Positions 29,382 to 37,947 of a stretch of DNA of 64,000 nt are shown piece after piece; positions within the stretch are counted from its first letter, which is position 1, and every line of letters starts with the position of its first letter. The DNA is taken from assembly GCF_900112455.1 (NCBI RefSeq), contig NZ_FOLT01000005.1:80978-144977 (forward strand). Reading direction: 5' to 3'. The stretch is from Alkalibacterium subtropicum. GTDB taxonomy: Bacteria; Bacillota; Bacilli; Lactobacillales; Carnobacteriaceae_A. A program made the position numbers and the translations under genes. The notes beneath the pieces were generated by a model. It saw only the letters and a program-made list of their open reading frames with translations, was not told the origin of the DNA and did no database searches.

Positions 29382-29471
29382 GTTGATGTCCTCCTCTGAT
29401 TTAACCTATCTTATTCAATCATTCACAAGTATATCCAAAAAAATATATGTACATCTTCAAATCAGTTTCAA

Positions 29472-29494
29472 GCGTTTCCCTTTAGAGAAACGCC
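29472..29494 (-). terminator. Possible terminator after nrdF
   Basis: GCGTTTC/GAAACGC stem with an 8-9 base loop, 22 bases past the nrdF stop; the tail TTGAAAC is not a good T-run. Confidence 0.4.
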
Positions 29495-29515
29495 TGTAAA
29501 CGTCATTGATGCTGC

Positions 29516-30478
29516 TTAACTCATCCACTTCTCGTAGTCGCTGTCTTCCATCGATTCGACCATGCCCACTAAATATCCATTCCCGACTTGGGAGAAGAAA
29601 TCGTGATTGCTGGTCCCTGTCGAGATACCGTTCATGATGATCGGGTCGACATCTTGTGCCGTATCAGGGAACAAGGGATCAAAGCCAAGGTTCTGCAGCG
29701 CTTTGTTGGCATTGTATCTTAAAAAGATACCGACGCTGTCCGTCCAGCCGATTTCATCATACAAATGACCCGTGTACTCTATTTCATTTTCGTAGAGTCG
29801 GAACAGCAAGTCATAAGCCCAGTTCTTAAGCTCTTCCTGTTCTGTTTCATCCAGCTGATTATAGCCAACCTGAAACTTATATCCGATATACGTGCCATGG
29901 ACCGATTCATCCCGCAGGATCAGCTTGATGATCTCCGCGACATTCGTCAGCTTACTGTTTCCGAGATAATAAAGCGGAGCATAAAAGCCGGAATAGAACA
30001 GAAACGACTCCAGCAGGACACTCGCCACTTTCTTCTGCAGATCGGTCCCGTCCTGATAGATCCCGTTGATGATCTGCGCTTTTTTCTGAAGCATCGGATT
30101 GGAGTGCGTCCACTCAAAAATCTCGTCGATTTCAGCTTTTGTATTCAACGTACTGAAAATCGCACTGTAGCTTTTGGCATGCATGGATTCCATGAATTCG
30201 ATATTATTATAGACGGCTTCTTCATGCTGAGTCCGGCTGCTTTTCTTGAGGGCCTCGATCCCATCCTGTGACTGCAGTGTGTCCAGGAGCGTCAACCCCC
30301 CAAATACTTTGGCGATCATTTCCCGTTCGTTTAACGGCAACGTGTTCCAGTCACTCAAGTCATTGGAAAGCGGGATCCGGGTGTCCGTCCAGAACTGTTC
30401 CACCAGCTTTTCCCATGTCAGTTTGTCGATCATATCATCGATTCGATTCCAGTTGATGGCTTTATAGGCTTCTGTCAT
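29516..30478 (-). CDS. nrdF: Class Ib ribonucleotide reductase beta subunit
   Basis: Dimetal subunit that holds the tyrosyl radical for NrdE, likely with manganese activated by NrdI. About 320 residues from MTEAYKAINWNRIDDMIDKLTWEKLVEQFW. Metal-ligand helices are visible in TLLDTLQSQDG, the NIEFMESMHAKSYS segment (Glu, His) and LRDESVHGTYIG. The frame opens at 30535, but AAGGAGAATTAAGT before the ATG at 30478 decides the start. Last gene of nrdHIEF. Confidence 0.96.
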   Translation of the reverse strand: MTEAYKAINWNRIDDMIDKLTWEKLVEQFWTDTRIPLSNDLSDWNTLPLNEREMIAKVFGGLTLLDTLQSQDGIEALKKSSRTQHEEAVYNNIEFMESMHAKSYSAIFSTLNTKAEIDEIFEWTHSNPMLQKKAQIINGIYQDGTDLQKKVASVLLESFLFYSGFYAPLYYLGNSKLTNVAEIIKLILRDESVHGTYIGYKFQVGYNQLDETEQEELKNWAYDLLFRLYENEIEYTGHLYDEIGWTDSVGIFLRYNANKALQNLGFDPLFPDTAQDVDPIIMNGISTGTSNHDFFSQVGNGYLVGMVESMEDSDYEKWMS

Positions 30479-30547
30479 ACTTAATTCTCCTTCATTCAGG
30501 AAGAGACCTGTTTCAGCCTCTTCTTTTCCTCGCAAATATTTCTCCTG

Positions 30548-32734
30548 TTAAATCGTACAGCTTTCACAGGCGTTGGCCCCGATTTCTTCTTCATCGTCGG
30601 TAAAGGTCCGCACATAGTAAATCGACTTCACACCTTTTTTATGGGCATAGTGTCTCAGAATCGTCAGATCCCGAGTCGTCTGTTTGTTGGTACGCCCTTC
30701 TTTCCATTCATACAAGCCTTCAGGGATCGCCGAACGCATAAAGAGTGTCAGACTCATCCCCTGGTCCACGTGCTTTTGAGCCGCCGCGTAGACATCGATG
30801 ACTTTACGCATATCCATGTCATAGGCGCTGGTGTAATATGGCATCGTTTCATTAGATAAGTAGGGGGCCGGGTAATAGGTCTTCCCAGTCAGTTTTTCCT
30901 GACGTTCCTCTACCAGACGCGTGATCGGATGCAGACTGGCCGACGTTTCGTTCACGTAACTGATGGATCCCGTCGGGGCAACAGCCAGACGGTTCTGATG
31001 ATAAAGACCATGTGTTTGAACGTCTTTTTTCAGCTGTACCCAGTCTTCTTTAGATGGAACAGATATCCCGCGGTCATTGAACAGGCGCTCGACTTTTTCG
31101 TGTTTAAATGTGAAGGTTTCTTCTGTGTAGGTATCAAAGTACTTCCCTGATGCATAATCCGATTTTTCAAAGTTATGAAAAACCGTCTGTTTCTCTCTGG
31201 CCATCTCATTACTGGCTTTCAATGTGTAGTAATTCAGCAGCATGAAGTAGACATCCGTGAATTCGATCGATTCCGGCGAACCATAATGCATCTGATTCAA
31301 CGCAAAAAACGTGTGCATCCCCATAGCGCCCAAACCTATCGTATGGTACTTGTCATTCCCGTTTTTCACAGTCGGCACCGCATCGATACTCGAATGGTCA
31401 GTCACATAGGTGAGCGCCCGGACCATCGTACTGATCGACTGTTCAAAATCTGGTGTGTTCATCAAGTTGACCACATTCGTTGAGCCTAAGTTGCAGCTGA
31501 TGTCGGTCCCCATCACTTCATATTTCTGATTATCTTTGATGACGGAAGGTTCCTGGATCTGCAGGATCTCGCTGCATAAGTTGCTCATCGTTATTGTGCC
31601 ATGAACTGGATTTTCCCGGTTCGCTGTGTCGATATTGATGATATAAGGATAGCCGGATTCCTGCTGAAGCTTGGAGATTTCGTTTTCAAGTTCACGTGCA
31701 TTGATTTTTGTTTTTCTTATTTCCGGATCAGCAACCAGTTTCTCGTATTCCCCGGAAATATCCACATATGAAAAGGGCTTGCCGTAGAGGCGTTCGACAT
31801 CATAGGGACTGAAAAGATACATGTCCTCGTTTTGAGCAGCCAGTTCGTAAAACTTATCGGGTACCACAAGACCTAAAGACAGCGTTTTGACACGTACTTT
31901 TTCATCTGCATTTTCTTTTTTGGTTGATAAGAAATGCAGGATGTCCGGATGGAAGACGTTCAAATAGACTGCTCCGGCCCCATTACGCTGGCCAAGCTGA
32001 TTGGAATAGCTGAAACTGTCTTCTAAAAGTTTCATGACGGGCAGGACGCCGCTTGAAGCATTCTCGATATGCTTGATCGGATCACCCGCTGCTCTCAGAT
32101 TCGTCAGGTTCACCCCGACACCCCCGCCGATGCGTGACAGCTGAAGCGCCGAGTTGATCGTGCGTCCGATACTGTTCATATCATCCATCGTCTGGATCAG
32201 GAAACAGGAAACAAATTCGCCACGTCGCTTGCGTCCGGCGTTCAGGAATGTCGGCGTAGCCGGCTGATAACGCTGGTTGATGATCTCATCAGCAATATGA
32301 CTGGCCAGCTCCTCGTCACCATCTGCCAGATACAAGGCATTAAAGGCGATCCGGTCTTCAAAACGTTCCAGATACTGCTTGCCGTCGTTGGTTTTCAGCG
32401 CATACTGTGTGTAAAACTTATAGGCGCCCATGAACGAGCGGAACCGGAACTGTCTGGCATAAAGCTCTTCAAATAACTGATCGAGAAATGCTTCGGAATA
32501 CTTGTCAATAAATCCCCTCTCGATAAAGTCATGAGTGATTAAGTAAGTCAGTTTTGCTTTCACACTATCGAAAGGGACAGTGTTTGGCTCGATATGTTCT
32601 TTGAAAAAAGCCTGGACCGCTTCCTGATCTTTGTGCAGAGGGATCTGATTATCTACAGGCCGGTTGATTTCATTATTCAGTTTAAAATACGTTACTTCTT
32701 TTGACTTTTCATTTAGTGTGCTTGTCGATACCAA
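30548..32734 (-). CDS. nrdE: Class Ib ribonucleotide reductase alpha subunit
   Basis: Catalytic subunit that reduces ribonucleoside diphosphates aerobically, 728 residues. Active-site cysteines lie in NAGRKRRGEFVSCFLI and NLCSEIL, the radical-transfer tyrosines in the C-terminal third, and the redox tail is CESCTI, reduced by NrdH. The N terminus lacks a full ATP-cone, as expected for class Ib. The only reasonable start is a TTG at 32734, overlapping nrdI by 26 bases without a strong ribosome site, suggesting coupling to nrdI translation. Confidence 0.95.
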   Translation of the reverse strand: MVSTSTLNEKSKEVTYFKLNNEINRPVDNQIPLHKDQEAVQAFFKEHIEPNTVPFDSVKAKLTYLITHDFIERGFIDKYSEAFLDQLFEELYARQFRFRSFMGAYKFYTQYALKTNDGKQYLERFEDRIAFNALYLADGDEELASHIADEIINQRYQPATPTFLNAGRKRRGEFVSCFLIQTMDDMNSIGRTINSALQLSRIGGGVGVNLTNLRAAGDPIKHIENASSGVLPVMKLLEDSFSYSNQLGQRNGAGAVYLNVFHPDILHFLSTKKENADEKVRVKTLSLGLVVPDKFYELAAQNEDMYLFSPYDVERLYGKPFSYVDISGEYEKLVADPEIRKTKINARELENEISKLQQESGYPYIINIDTANRENPVHGTITMSNLCSEILQIQEPSVIKDNQKYEVMGTDISCNLGSTNVVNLMNTPDFEQSISTMVRALTYVTDHSSIDAVPTVKNGNDKYHTIGLGAMGMHTFFALNQMHYGSPESIEFTDVYFMLLNYYTLKASNEMAREKQTVFHNFEKSDYASGKYFDTYTEETFTFKHEKVERLFNDRGISVPSKEDWVQLKKDVQTHGLYHQNRLAVAPTGSISYVNETSASLHPITRLVEERQEKLTGKTYYPAPYLSNETMPYYTSAYDMDMRKVIDVYAAAQKHVDQGMSLTLFMRSAIPEGLYEWKEGRTNKQTTRDLTILRHYAHKKGVKSIYYVRTFTDDEEEIGANACESCTI

Positions 32735-33092
32735 GATCGTTCACCGCTTTCTTTAGTTTCCAAACGTCCTCATCATTCCCCTGAAATTCGAATCGGTGGA
32801 GCAAGGGCACGTTATAGTCCTGTGCGATATCTTTGGCCGTGAAGACGTACAGCTGACCAAAGTTTATGTTTCCTCCGCCCGCGACTCCTTTTAACCATTG
32901 GCTATTCTCTCCGGTTTCAAGAAAGTCGTCCCATATTTCAGTGACTTCTTTGTCATAAGTAGGGGTCACTATGATAAAAGGGTCATTCATTTCAATAAAC
33001 GGATCTGCCGGATTTAATTCCAGCACATCCATTTTTAACTTCTCTACAAATTTACGTGTCTGACCAGTCAGTGTAAAAAAGACCACTTTCAT
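32709..33092 (-). CDS. nrdI: Flavodoxin-like NrdI
   Basis: FMN protein that supplies superoxide to assemble the Mn(III)2-tyrosyl cofactor of NrdF. 127 residues with FFTLTGQTRKFVEKL (phosphate loop), VTPTYDKE and GNINFGQLYVFTAKDIA. Lies 3 bases after nrdH and overlaps nrdE. Confidence 0.94.
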   Translation of the reverse strand: MKVVFFTLTGQTRKFVEKLKMDVLELNPADPFIEMNDPFIIVTPTYDKEVTEIWDDFLETGENSQWLKGVAGGGNINFGQLYVFTAKDIAQDYNVPLLHRFEFQGNDEDVWKLKKAVNDLGIDKHTK

Positions 33093-33095
33093 TTT

Positions 33096-33329
33096 TTAAG
33101 CCAGTCTGTTCAGTATATCGGGTCTGAAACCATTGAAAGCTTCAATGCCTTCTGCTATGACAACCGGGAGCGAACTGAACCCCATTTTTTTCACTTCATC
33201 AATAGCTTCACCATTCTGTTCCACATCTTTTTCTTCAAAGGGTATCCCCTTGTTCTCCAAATATTTTTTAGTGAACTGGCATTGCATACAATTTGGTTTT
33301 GAATAAACGATCACTGATGATTTTTCCAT
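33096..33329 (-). CDS. nrdH: Glutaredoxin-like NrdH
   Basis: 77-residue electron donor for NrdE. Active site CMQC (residues 14-17), then the cis-Pro loop SSLPVVI and the NrdH-typical C-terminal NGFRPDILNRL. ACGGAGGTAATTAT precedes the ATG. First gene of the nrdHIEF operon, about 130 bases downstream of two NrdR-like boxes. Confidence 0.94.
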   Translation of the reverse strand: MEKSSVIVYSKPNCMQCQFTKKYLENKGIPFEEKDVEQNGEAIDEVKKMGFSSLPVVIAEGIEAFNGFRPDILNRLA

Positions 33330-33458
33330 AATAATTACCTCCGTTATACATGCTGTGAGACAACAGGATGTCTTCAGTTTCCAGTAAGTTTCCTTCTGAT
33401 CTATCTCCCTGTTCGATAATCTTATTTTACATCAGTCATTTTCAAAATCAAGGGGAAC

Positions 33459-33505
33459 ACACTACATATGCCAAAATAATATATAACAAGCACAACATAT
33501 AGTGT
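33459..33505 (-). promoter_or_regulatory. Tandem NrdR boxes upstream of nrdH
   Basis: GCACAACATATAGTGT at 33490-33505 matches 14 of 16 positions of the NrdR box ACACWATATATWGTGT. A weaker box, ACACTACATATGCCAA, at 33459-33474 matches 10 of 16. Their centres are 31 bp apart (three helix turns), the spacing usual for NrdR pairs. A promoter-like TTGATT-16-TAAAAT follows toward nrdH. Confidence 0.7.
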
Positions 33506-33514
33506 TTTGGGTAC

Positions 33515-33563
33515 AGAAAAAACCTTCCTCACACTGCAGTCATACTGCATCAAGGAAGGGTTC
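33515..33563 (-). terminator. Terminator after yabA
   Basis: AACCCTTCCTTGATGCAG pairs with CTGCAGTGTGAGGAAGGTT with bulges and is followed by TTTTC, 32 bases past the yabA stop. Confidence 0.78.
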
Positions 33564-33594
33564 TAATTAAATTTTTCGAATAGTTGGCGCTCAT

Positions 33595-33939
33595 TTATCT
33601 TCGTTCACCGTAGATAACTTCCAGACAAAATGCACAAGGCTCATCGCCATCTCTTCTTGAGCCATAAAATAAATTACAGACATGAAAGCCGTCTTCATAT
33701 ATTTTTTCAAGGTTCAAGCGAGACTTTGTCATACCTGAATCAGTCATTTGCTTCTCGATCGACTGCTGTTTTATTATTTCTGCTAAGCGATCTCTGAGAT
33801 GTTGATTTTCCATTCGCAGCACATTGTTTTCTTCAGTTAAATGAGATAATTCTTCTTTGATATTCTTGATCGTACTCAATGTGGCTTCTGCTTGGGACTC
33901 CAGCTCAGAAAACGTATCATGCAATTCTTTTTTATCCAT
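33595..33939 (-). CDS. yabA: Replication initiation control protein YabA
   Basis: Negative regulator of DnaA that bridges DnaA and the DnaN clamp. 114 residues: an N-terminal coiled coil (LESQAEATLSTIKNIKEEL and onward, through residue 65) for tetramerisation, a variable linker, and a C-terminal zinc-binding domain FHVCNLFYGSRRDGDEPCAFCLEVIYGER. Belongs to the tmk-darA-holB-(ricT)-yabA cluster, but an IS element now lies between it and holB and ricT is missing. Confidence 0.94.
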   Translation of the reverse strand: MDKKELHDTFSELESQAEATLSTIKNIKEELSHLTEENNVLRMENQHLRDRLAEIIKQQSIEKQMTDSGMTKSRLNLEKIYEDGFHVCNLFYGSRRDGDEPCAFCLEVIYGERR

Positions 33940-34054
33940 TTTTCACCACTTCTTTACTCTTCTTAGCTTATCTGTTAGTGATGCATGGACCGAAGAAATG
34001 TCCTCTTACATCTTTACCTAGCATACCATGATTACCATAAAAAAGCCAAATGAA

Positions 34055-34063
34055 CACAATATC
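34055..34063. repeat. Left target-site duplication of the IS
   Basis: CACAATATC, identical to 35687-35695 on the other side of the element. Nine bases is the usual ISLre2 duplication. Confidence 0.85.
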
Positions 34064-34171
34064 GTATGTGTAAAGTTATTCTCGGAAATTTATTCTAGAA
34101 ATCTGAAACACTATTTATTTTTTCACTTCGAACCATGTTCTTAGTATCTTTTAAAAGCTTAAAATCTCTCT

Positions 34172-35581
34172 CTAACTAAATAATTTCTGTAATTGCCCCA
34201 TTGGGCTTGAAGAGGAGCCATAATTAGCTACTCTGCCAATTTTCACACCTATTGATGGTCTGTATTTACTTTTCTTCAAGGCTGCTCTTACAGCCCCTTT
34301 GAACTCCGGCTGGAGTTCCGCTAAAAGCTCAGGTGTTTTATCTGTTAAGGCTTTGAGAAATGTTCCGTTCTTACGTGCTGAAATAATCGCTGCTACATTC
34401 CCTGTGCCCTTAGCTGAGAAACCACGACCTTGTCGCTTCATGCGATAACTATACGGCCGATGGTTACTTTCGCATACGCCAATCCCTTTATTTATGGGCA
34501 GATCTCTCATTTTTAATGGTTTTAGACTAGCCCAATTTCTCTCTAGATAAGCTTTTAGCTTTGAAAGTTCTTCTTTATATTCTTTGGCTTTTTCATCATT
34601 TCTTTTAATACGGCTTTCAGTTGTAGCAATAATCGTTTCAACCAGATTAAAGTCGTATGTACGCACTGCGTGCCTCATTTTCTTTTCCATTATTTTATCG
34701 AAATACATACGCTGTTTGATCTTTTCGTTCACATGATAAGCATCTCTGAAATGTTCATGTTGTTGACATTTTCCAATAATCTGATGAAATTTATCTTTAT
34801 CGTAACCACTTCCTCCATCGCTATTTGAAATAACAATCGTTTGACGGATATCATAAATATTTTCTAGCCATAGACTTGCACGTCTAAAAGCTTCTTTACT
34901 TGATACAGTACTCTCAAACATTTTTGAATTAATTAAGACAGGTCTTTTTTGTTTCCCTTTATACTCGACACCTTCATGAAATTGCACGCGATGAATCTCA
35001 GGGCGTTTTTTCTCTTTCCCTTTAGTAAGCATTAAACCGTCACCTTCGATAAATAAAACAGGTATTTTTTTCTTCTCCTTCAGAGGCCTATCATCCTGAA
35101 GTGGGGCTGTTTCTGTCCATTCCTGAATCGTTTCTCCAACTTTTTGGGTAATGGTATGGATAGTTGTATGACTCAGTGAAAATGATGTAAGGAGATCAAT
35201 AGCTTCTTCTGCTTTACGATAGGTCCCATCTGAGGCTATCTTTGCAGCTTTCATCTCGACAAGAGGAGACTGACGAATTCTTGGTTTTAAGCCGACGGCT
35301 TTATCAAATGGAATCACACTTTTTTCACCTTTCTTGCGCATACGGTGGCGTGCAAATTCAAGAGTTCCGAATGTTAATTGAAGCGTACGGTTGGGCACAC
35401 TATCAATCTCATATCCTTGTTCTTTATAATCATGAAGTAGTTCTAGATCAATTTGTTTAAAAGCTGTACTAAGCAATTCTTGAGTGATACGCTGAAAAAC
35501 CGTTTCTAAAGCTAATTCAGTTTCTAAAAGGGTAGAAGAACCCTTTATAGTGTTGATGATTTCTGATATAATTTCATTCAT
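34172..35581 (-). CDS. ISLre2-family transposase
   Basis: 469 residues, full length for the family (UPF0236). N-terminal helical part, then QLTFGTLEFARHRMRKKG, a middle part with VLFIEGDGLMLTKGKEKKRPEIH and IVISNSDGGSGYDKDKF, whose acidic residues are candidates for the catalytic set, and the C-terminal NKGIGVCESNHRPYSYRMKR region conserved in the family. The ribosome site GAGG lies inside a hairpin arm just before the ATG, which would limit translation of read-through transcripts from holB. Confidence 0.93.
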   Translation of the reverse strand: MNEIISEIINTIKGSSTLLETELALETVFQRITQELLSTAFKQIDLELLHDYKEQGYEIDSVPNRTLQLTFGTLEFARHRMRKKGEKSVIPFDKAVGLKPRIRQSPLVEMKAAKIASDGTYRKAEEAIDLLTSFSLSHTTIHTITQKVGETIQEWTETAPLQDDRPLKEKKKIPVLFIEGDGLMLTKGKEKKRPEIHRVQFHEGVEYKGKQKRPVLINSKMFESTVSSKEAFRRASLWLENIYDIRQTIVISNSDGGSGYDKDKFHQIIGKCQQHEHFRDAYHVNEKIKQRMYFDKIMEKKMRHAVRTYDFNLVETIIATTESRIKRNDEKAKEYKEELSKLKAYLERNWASLKPLKMRDLPINKGIGVCESNHRPYSYRMKRQGRGFSAKGTGNVAAIISARKNGTFLKALTDKTPELLAELQPEFKGAVRAALKKSKYRPSIGVKIGRVANYGSSSSPMGQLQKLFS

Positions 35582-35583
35582 AA

Positions 35584-35636
35584 GAAGACCTCTTTCTCTA
35601 GCGTTGTCGTTATCTCTAGATTAAGGGTCTTCTTTC
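35584..35636 (-). promoter_or_regulatory. Hairpin sequestering the transposase ribosome site
   Basis: In the transposase mRNA AAGAAGACC would pair with GGTCTTCTT immediately before the ATG, covering GAGG. Transcripts entering from holB would contain both arms and be poorly translated. Confidence 0.55.
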
Positions 35637-35686
35637 TTTTTGTCTAGGTCAACCTTTTTCACTTCCGACATTAATTTTACACATAG

Positions 35687-35695
35687 CACAATATC
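35687..35695. repeat. Right target-site duplication of the IS
   Basis: CACAATATC, copy of 34055-34063. It lies 11 bases past the holB stop. Confidence 0.85.
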
Positions 35696-35706
35696 TTAAT
35701 AAATTT

Positions 35707-36699
35707 CTACAGAGATCTTTTCATAGCCGCCAGCATTTTGAGAGCCGACATTTCAAATACACCCTGTGCGGCAACATTACTGTCCAGATATTTTTTCCCT
35801 GTCAGAATGATGTCCATCAGGTCGGCAAGCGTCACTGCACTTAACCGTTCAGCTTCTTCCTGGATCCTAGTCTGATACTTCATATATCCGACCGAGTAGT
35901 TTTTGGAAAGCTGAGTATTCAGTATGTCCTGTAAAATGACCAGAAACAGATCCAGGACCCGATGATATTCCGCTTTTTCCTTAACCAGAGGCATGATATC
36001 CGTATGAACATAAACGAAGGCCTGATCATCTTTTTTAGAAAGGGCCATATACCATTTCCACACAGCATCTATTAAAGCCGTAAGATTTTCGTTCTCCGAC
36101 AGTTCTAGAGCCTGTTCGGTATCACTGGTCAACTGACTCAGTACAGCAGCCCGTTCTTTAGACAAACCGGCTTCTTCCAGAGCCTGCATCCGGTGTTCTT
36201 TTGACAGCTGAGGGAAATGGATCAGCTGCACACGGGACAATATCGTAGGCAGCAGACGATGCTTAGCGGTCGTCATCAAGATAACGACGATATCTCCATC
36301 CGGCTCTTCCAGAAACTTCAATAGACTGTTGGCTGCCTGAGTCGTCATCTTTTCGACATCTTTTACCATCACAAGTTTCTTTCTGCCTTCCATACCGCTT
36401 CTGGTAAATTCCTGTTTCAGTCCTCTGACCTGGCCGATTTTAATGGACAAGCCCTCCGGCTCCAGTTCGATGACGTCGGGATGCTGGTGTGAAGCGATCC
36501 GCTGGCAGGTATGGCACTCACCGCATGGTCCATCAGAAAAATTCTGACAGAATAAGCTCTGAGCGATCCATAACGCCGTCTCTTTTTTTCCTGTGCCTGT
36601 CTTGCCGTCAAATAGATAGGCGTGCTGCAGGTTATCTTTTTCAATTAGCTGAAGAAACAGCCGCTGAATGCTCGGCTGCTTGATTGTTGTGGTAGACAT
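35707..36699 (-). CDS. holB: DNA polymerase III delta' subunit
   Basis: Clamp-loader subunit, about 330 residues. AAA+ fold with Walker A-like GKTGTGKKE, the zinc module CQNFSDGPCGECHTC and the SRC-like ILSRVQ. The frame opens at 36717 within the darA stop, but AAGGGAGACGAGCA precedes the ATG at 36699. Member of tmk-darA-holB; the IS lies beyond its 3' end. Confidence 0.93.
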   Translation of the reverse strand: MSTTTIKQPSIQRLFLQLIEKDNLQHAYLFDGKTGTGKKETALWIAQSLFCQNFSDGPCGECHTCQRIASHQHPDVIELEPEGLSIKIGQVRGLKQEFTRSGMEGRKKLVMVKDVEKMTTQAANSLLKFLEEPDGDIVVILMTTAKHRLLPTILSRVQLIHFPQLSKEHRMQALEEAGLSKERAAVLSQLTSDTEQALELSENENLTALIDAVWKWYMALSKKDDQAFVYVHTDIMPLVKEKAEYHRVLDLFLVILQDILNTQLSKNYSVGYMKYQTRIQEEAERLSAVTLADLMDIILTGKKYLDSNVAAQGVFEMSALKMLAAMKRSL

Positions 36700-36717
36700 T
36701 GCTCGTCTCCCTTGCAT

Positions 36718-37047
36718 TTAGAATTGTAAAAACTGGTCGATCGGTAAAACAAAAATCGTGGCGCCGCCCACTTCAACATTTACTGGATAGGTCAGATCCG
36801 ATTCCAGTGTGAAGTCATAAGACGGTGGGCTCATCATGGTTTGGCTGCGCGTTGAACAGTTTTCTTTGATCAGTTCAAGCGTATCATCCACTTTTCTGTC
36901 CTCGACACCCATTAAGAACGTGGTGTTCCCTGCTCTCAAGAACCCGCCTGTCGAAGATAATTTTGTTGCACGGATGCCATTTTCTACAAACTCATCCGCC
37001 AGACGCTTACTATCCTGGTTCTGTACGATTGCTACGACTAATTTCAT
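36718..37047 (-). CDS. darA: Cyclic di-AMP receptor DarA (YaaQ/PstA)
   Basis: PII-like trimeric protein that binds c-di-AMP, 109 residues, the family length. N terminus MKLVVAIVQNQDSKRLADEF, the T-loop-like ATKLSSTGGFLRAGNTTFLMG and a C-terminal VGGATIFVLPIDQFLQF. Encoded between tmk and holB as in most Bacilli. Its downstream targets are not known. Confidence 0.95.
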   Translation of the reverse strand: MKLVVAIVQNQDSKRLADEFVENGIRATKLSSTGGFLRAGNTTFLMGVEDRKVDDTLELIKENCSTRSQTMMSPPSYDFTLESDLTYPVNVEVGGATIFVLPIDQFLQF

Positions 37048-37092
37048 CTTACTTCATCCTCTCTTATAAACCGCTCTGTCATGCTTTGATTT

Positions 37093-37722
37093 TCAGAGTC
37101 TCTCCCTGACGATTTTCCATACATCATCAAATACTTGTTCTTCCGACTGACCCGCATCGACCGTTACAAAACGGTTCGGTTCTGCCTCGATCAGAGCCAG
37201 ATAACCTTTTCTCACTTCTTCATGAAAAGCCACTTCTTCCAGTTCAAGGCGATCTTGGGTACGGTTCGAGTTTTTATCTTTTATACGATTAAGCCCGACT
37301 TCTGCATCCACGTCCAGATAAATCGTCAGATCCGGTCTCAACCCTTCGATGGCAAACTCATTGATATCCTTGACTTCTTTGATCCCAATTCCTCTTGCCT
37401 GACCCTGATAGGCGATCGAGCTGTCCACAAAACGATCACAAAGCACGATATCTCCTCTTTGTAGTGCAGGGTTGATCTTTTCGACAACATGCTGACGTCG
37501 TCCGGCCGCTAATAAAAGGGCTTCAGTACGGTCATCCATGTTTGTATGTATCGGATCCAGTAAAATTGCTCGTATCCTTTCAGCTATTTCACTGCCTCCC
37601 GGTTCTCTTGTAACAACCAAAGGTCTGTCGGTGGTCTGCTGTATTGCTTCGACCAATCTCTTTACAACACTAGATTTGCCTGCACCGTCCGGTCCTTCAA
37701 TTGTAATAAATAATCCACTCAC
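37093..37722 (-). CDS. tmk: Thymidylate kinase
   Basis: Phosphorylates dTMP to dTDP. 209 residues: P-loop ITIEGPDGAGKSS, the DR(F/Y) motif LCDRFVDSSIAYQG and the lid region around RIKDKNSNRTQDRLE. First gene of tmk-darA-holB, with a promoter at 37758-37787. Confidence 0.96.
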   Translation of the reverse strand: MSGLFITIEGPDGAGKSSVVKRLVEAIQQTTDRPLVVTREPGGSEIAERIRAILLDPIHTNMDDRTEALLLAAGRRQHVVEKINPALQRGDIVLCDRFVDSSIAYQGQARGIGIKEVKDINEFAIEGLRPDLTIYLDVDAEVGLNRIKDKNSNRTQDRLELEEVAFHEEVRKGYLALIEAEPNRFVTVDAGQSEEQVFDDVWKIVRERL

Positions 37723-37757
37723 AAAACTTCCTCCATCTATAGCTCGATTCTATCTTC

Positions 37758-37787
37758 ATTATACGTTAGATAGTCCAGTGTTGTCTA
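37758..37787 (-). promoter_or_regulatory. tmk promoter
   Basis: TAGACA and TATAAT on the minus strand separated by 18 bases, about 35 bases upstream of the tmk ATG. Confidence 0.6.
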
Positions 37788-37893
37788 TTCATTATGAAGT
37801 TATCTTGTTAACACCCTTTTACAGTGAGAAAGACTGCTTCCCAAAGTCGTTCTGCTCATGTTTACATACCTTTTATTTATTTCTTTTTAAAAA

Positions 37894-37932
37894 CAAAAAA
37901 ACAGGCCGATAGTTTTTACACTATCAGCCTGT
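37894..37932 (-). terminator. Terminator after the giant nucleotidase gene
   Basis: ACAGGCTGATAGT pairs with ACTATCGGCCTGT and is followed by seven T on the minus strand. Confidence 0.88.
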
Positions 37933-37947
37933 GATCCTATCTATCTA

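Larger units (their letters stand above)
34064..35686 (-). mobile_element. Complete ISLre2-family insertion sequence
   Basis: 1623 bp, bounded by inverted repeats of 24 bases: TATGTGTAAAGTTATTCTC at the left (34064-34087) and, read inward from the right, TATGTGTAAAATTAATGTC (35663-35686), both ending CGGAA. Flanked by 9-bp direct repeats CACAATATC. It carries one intact transposase gene. An inverted repeat AAGAAGACC/GGTCTTCTT (35584-35636) spans the transposase leader. The perfect duplication and intact frame suggest a recent, probably active insertion. Confidence 0.92.

Noticed and set aside
33940..34171. A remnant of ricT beside yabA
   Set aside because: No frame in the 115 bases between yabA and the IS, nor in the 11 bases on the holB side, resembles a PSP1 domain.
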